From Candidatus Rubrimentiphilum sp. (GTDB taxonomy: Bacteria > Vulcanimicrobiota > Vulcanimicrobiia > Vulcanimicrobiales > Vulcanimicrobiaceae): DNA of 64,000 nucleotides. Under the pieces are notes generated by a model that saw only the letters and a program-made list of their open reading frames with translations, did no database searches and was not told where the DNA came from. How positions within the stretch are numbered: the first letter of the stretch is position 1; every line of letters starts with the position of its first letter. Below are positions 61,605 to 64,000 of this stretch, piece after piece. The position numbers and the translations under genes were made by a program. Where the stretch lies: assembly GCA_035710515.1 (NCBI GenBank), contig DASTDE010000001.1, positions 310,001-374,000 on the forward strand. Direction: 5' to 3'.

Positions 61605-62702
61605 GTGGCTCGTAATCCTCAAGAGATATGGTTTGCGGAAAAAGTGAGGCGCGCCGGGTTTGCCGATGCGCAGGCCTTCGCGGCGCATTTCAATCTCAAA
61701 CCGTACCGCCTCGAGCAGATCTATCGCGCAGCCGCCAAAGAGTTGGTTGAAGACGTCGGCGACGTGACGCCGCTGCCCAAAGAGCTGCGCGCGCAGCTGC
61801 AGGAAACGGATTTTGCTTTCGATTCGGTCACGCCGGTGCTGGTGCAGCGCTCGAGCGATGGGCAAACGAGCAAGGGACTCTTTCGCCTGGCCGATGGCGC
61901 GGAAGTCGAAGCGGTGCTGATGGAGCACTACCGCGATCGCAACACCGTCTGCATCAGCTCGCAGGCCGGCTGCGCCTTCGCGTGCGCGTTTTGTTCGACG
62001 GGCCAGGCCGGCTTCACGCGCAACCTGGAGGCAACCGAGATCTTCGACCAGGCGCGCTATTTTGCGCGCGAGCTCGCGGCTAAGGGCGAGCGGATCACCA
62101 ACATCGTCTTTATGGGCATGGGCGAGCCGTTTCACAACTACGACGCGGTGATGGACGCGGTCGCGCTTCTGCACGATCCGCATGGATTGGGTTTGGGCCA
62201 TCGGCATATCACGATTTCCACGGTCGGACTCGTGGATAAGATCGATTCCTTTGCCGACGAGCATCTGCAAGTGAACCTCGCAATCTCGCTTCACGCGCCG
62301 AACGATGAGATCCGGAGTTCGATGATGCCGGTCAATCGCAAGTTTTCGCTCGAAGAAGTTATGGCCGCGTGCGATCGATATATCCGCAAGACCAAACGAA
62401 AAGTCTTCTTTGAGTACGTGATGCTGCGCGGCGTCAACGACTCCGATGAAAATGCACGGGAGCTCGCGCGCCGTATGGCGGGGCACCTTTACCATGTGAA
62501 TCTAATTCCCTACAACACTACGCCAGGTGCGTCATATGCCGGCACGGATCAGGAGCAGATCTGGCGGTTCGCGGCGATTCTGGAAGCTGCGGGCGTTCCG
62601 GTGACCGTGCGCCAGAACATGGGACGCGATATCGCCGCTGCCTGCGGCCAGCTACGCGTGGAAACTCAGCCGAAGGTGCGGAAAGAAAATGCTCCCGTCT
62701 GA
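61605..62702 (+). CDS. rlmN: 23S rRNA (adenine2503-C2)-methyltransferase RlmN
   Basis: 365 residues. The radical SAM cysteines are C123, C127, C130 in CAFACAFC. TNIVFMGMGEPFHNYDAVMD and NTTPGASYAG are conserved, and the C-terminal Cys in AAACGQL is the methyl-carrying one. It methylates A2503 of 23S rRNA and also tRNA A37. GTG 61605 starts 8 nt after the uracil glycosylase stop. Confidence 0.93.
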   Translation: MARNPQEIWFAEKVRRAGFADAQAFAAHFNLKPYRLEQIYRAAAKELVEDVGDVTPLPKELRAQLQETDFAFDSVTPVLVQRSSDGQTSKGLFRLADGAEVEAVLMEHYRDRNTVCISSQAGCAFACAFCSTGQAGFTRNLEATEIFDQARYFARELAAKGERITNIVFMGMGEPFHNYDAVMDAVALLHDPHGLGLGHRHITISTVGLVDKIDSFADEHLQVNLAISLHAPNDEIRSSMMPVNRKFSLEEVMAACDRYIRKTKRKVFFEYVMLRGVNDSDENARELARRMAGHLYHVNLIPYNTTPGASYAGTDQEQIWRFAAILEAAGVPVTVRQNMGRDIAAACGQLRVETQPKVRKENAPV

Positions 62703-63132
62703 ACTGACGCTGGTGCCGGTATCGCTCGCCCAAGTCCTTTCAAAGGACGGGAATAGAAGCGCGAAAGACTTCTTCGATTTTGTCATCGACGGCATTTCTC
62801 TACGAGAAGTGTTGAAAACTGATGATGTTGCCGTCCTTAGCGATCAATGGGACAGCAGCGATTTTGCGCGTCAGCTCTTAAGCGAAGCTTCCGGCGATCA
62901 GCGCCTTGAAGGCCGAGCGCAGATCTACGGCTGCCGCGAGTGCCTCGACATAGAATGCGGCGGCATTGCCGTCAGCGTCACGCGAGTCGGCGATCGCGTT
63001 CGCTGGGAGACCTTTGCAAAGTTCTGGCCCGATTATGAGTACGATCGCTTCACATTCGAGCCGGTCCTTGCCGGGCGCTACGAGTTTGACTTGTCGCAGT
63101 ACCGCGGGACGTTACAGCGCTTTATCGGCTAA
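62689..63132 (+). CDS. hypothetical protein overlapping rlmN
   Basis: 147 residues, no recognised family. The middle shows YGCRECLDIECGGIAVSVTR, a Cys cluster that could bind metal, followed by VGDRVRWETFAKFWPDYEYD and a compact end DLSQYRGTLQRFIG. It overlaps rlmN by 14 nt, so it is probably translated together. Soluble. The fold resembles hypothetical proteins with the same 'GCRxC' motif, but no function is known. Confidence 0.6.
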   Translation: MLPSELTLVPVSLAQVLSKDGNRSAKDFFDFVIDGISLREVLKTDDVAVLSDQWDSSDFARQLLSEASGDQRLEGRAQIYGCRECLDIECGGIAVSVTRVGDRVRWETFAKFWPDYEYDRFTFEPVLAGRYEFDLSQYRGTLQRFIG

Positions 63133-63280
63133 CCGCGCTACAACAAAGACGAGGCGCCGCATCACTGCAGCGCCTCGCGCGTTTCGATGTGTTGTCGGAA
63201 TGATACCCCTAGCGATCCGACGGTAGCACATCTCCTACGGCTTCGCAACAACTGAGTCGTCGCGGCTGGAGCGCCCGGGA

Positions 63281-63317
63281 GCCCCAGCACTGCTCTGTCA
63301 CGCGGTGGGGCGTTTTT
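63281..63317 (+). terminator. terminator-like hairpin before glyS
   Basis: A GC-rich stem GCCCCA/TGGGGC closes a long loop and is followed by GTTTTT. It lies in a 232-bp gap ahead of glycyl-tRNA synthetase. A second hairpin (GAGGCGC/GCGCCTC near 63151-63177) lies closer to the upstream gene. No T-box motif was found. Confidence 0.5.
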
Positions 63318-63364
63318 GGCAACGGCAAAGGACGGTTTCGCTTCCTGACCTAAACTCGGGGCCA

Positions 63365-64000
63365 ATGGAGAGCGGACCTTCCGGTGCACAAGCTTCGATG
63401 GAAGAGATCGCGGCGCTCGCGAAGCGCCGCGGCTTTATTTTTCAATCCAGCGAAATCTATGGCGGCATTGGCGGCTTCTATGACTATGGGCCGCTGGGCG
63501 CGATCCTCAAGAATAACGTAAAGCAGGCGTGGTGGCGCGACATGGTCGATCTGCGCGACGACGTCGTGCCGTTCGACTCGTCGATCATTATGCATCCCAC
63601 CACGTGGGAGGCATCCGGCCATCTCGAGGCGTTCAACGATCGCATGGTGGACTGCAAAGTCTGCAAGCACCGCTTTCGCGCCGATCAACTCAAGAATCGC
63701 GAGCAGTGCCCGGATTGCGGCAGCAAAAACTCATTCACTGAAGAGCGCAATTTTAATTTGATGCTGCGCACATTCGTGGGCCCGATGGAGGACTCGGCTG
63801 CGGCGGCGTATTTACGTCCGGAGACGGCTCAGGGCATCTTCGTGAACTTCAAGAACGTTTACCAGAGCGCGCGCAAGCGCCCGCCGTTCGGCATCGCCCA
63901 GATCGGCAAAGCCTTTCGCAACGAGATCACGCCCGGTAACTTTACCTATCGGTTACGCGAGTTCGAACAGGCCGAACTCGAGTACTTCGTTCCGGATGAC
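63365..64000 (+). CDS. glyQS: glycyl-tRNA synthetase, 5' part
   Basis: The open frame runs off the right end after 212 codons. From ATG 63365: a class II, single-chain (dimeric) glycyl-tRNA synthetase with [20 protein letters not shown] and [17 protein letters not shown] near the start. A zinc-binding insert follows (CKVCKHRF ... CPDCGSKN), then motif 2 [19 protein letters not shown] and [12 protein letters not shown] 63398 is an alternative start. The gap upstream has terminator-like hairpins, so it may have its own promoter. Confidence 0.93.
   Translation, partial: MESGPSGAQASMEEIAALAKRRGFIFQSSEIYGGIGGFYDYGPLGAILKNNVKQAWWRDMVDLRDDVVPFDSSIIMHPTTWEASGHLEAFNDRMVDCKVCKHRFRADQLKNREQCPDCGSKNSFTEERNFNLMLRTFVGPMEDSAAAAYLRPETAQGIFVNFKNVYQSARKRPPFGIAQIGKAFRNEITPGNFTYRLREFEQAELEYFVPDD

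Noticed and set aside
63133-63364. A T-box riboswitch before glyQS
   Set aside because: No T-box sequence or specifier-loop layout could be recognised, only two simple hairpins.
1-64000. CRISPR arrays, tRNA and rRNA genes
   Set aside because: No regularly spaced repeats and no tRNA cloverleaf or rRNA sequence was seen on reading; a covariance search could still find a tRNA.

Overview
The window looks like a chromosomal segment of an uncultured, GC-rich, menaquinone-using bacterium. The futalosine menaquinone genes, FtsK, RodZ, RimO, an RNase J and many secreted proteins with Pro/Thr/Ala-rich linkers would fit a Candidatus Eremiobacterota (WPS-2) type genome. That placement is an inference from style and gene content. 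No rRNA, tRNA or CRISPR array was recognised.

The window has two halves. Positions 1 to about 30000 are accessory DNA, somewhat richer in AT and full of regulators, recombinases and secreted or oxidative enzymes. Positions 30172 to 64000 are dense, mostly housekeeping, with many 1-14 nt gene overlaps.

Accessory half: a FitA-like ribbon-helix-helix protein with a large unknown C-terminus and a FitA-type operator (1.3-2.4 kb); secreted and hypothetical proteins (2.5-5.5 kb); a small element with an XRE regulator, a winged-helix protein and an unusual large serine recombinase (5.7-9.2 kb); a group of oxidative and secreted functions (9.3-25.9 kb); and a trio of tyrosine recombinases with a ParS/MbcA-like antitoxin domain (26.0-29.3 kb). 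The 9.3-25.9 kb group holds a GAF sensor, a LuxR-type regulator, a lipoprotein, a DyP peroxidase with two secreted proteins, a second minimal LuxR-type protein, a glycosidase containing a rearranged solute-binding domain, a GMC oxidoreductase and a Tat-exported tyrosinase. Behind the tyrosinase come a 59-residue peptide, a haem-oxygenase-like diiron protein and two octopine-dehydrogenase-like proteins in a coupled operon.

A 20-bp palindrome, ACTAG-N10-CTAGT, recurs before these transcription units at 9338, 11119 (weaker), 12973, 13046, 16853 and 21288. It is absent from the other intergenic stretches I read. This suggests one regulon, perhaps read by the two LuxR-type proteins, whose recognition helices are nearly alike. 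The peptide/tyrosinase/diiron/opine-dehydrogenase operon is the best candidate for an undescribed biosynthetic system.

Housekeeping half: RNase J, an amidase, a lone peptide-type ABC permease, an EamA transporter, an isocitrate-type dehydrogenase, FtsK, a PAP2 phosphatase, mqnE-mqnA-mqnC, mnmA, rodZ-yajQ-rimO-LCP-deacetylase, an NHL lipoprotein, a GAF histidine kinase, secA, an aspartyl protease, a protein with a GDPH self-cleavage-type motif, prfB with its programmed +1 frameshift, a DUF2079 membrane protein, a GT9 glycosyltransferase, a YbjQ-like protein, a family 4 uracil-DNA glycosylase, rlmN and the 5' part of glycyl-tRNA synthetase.
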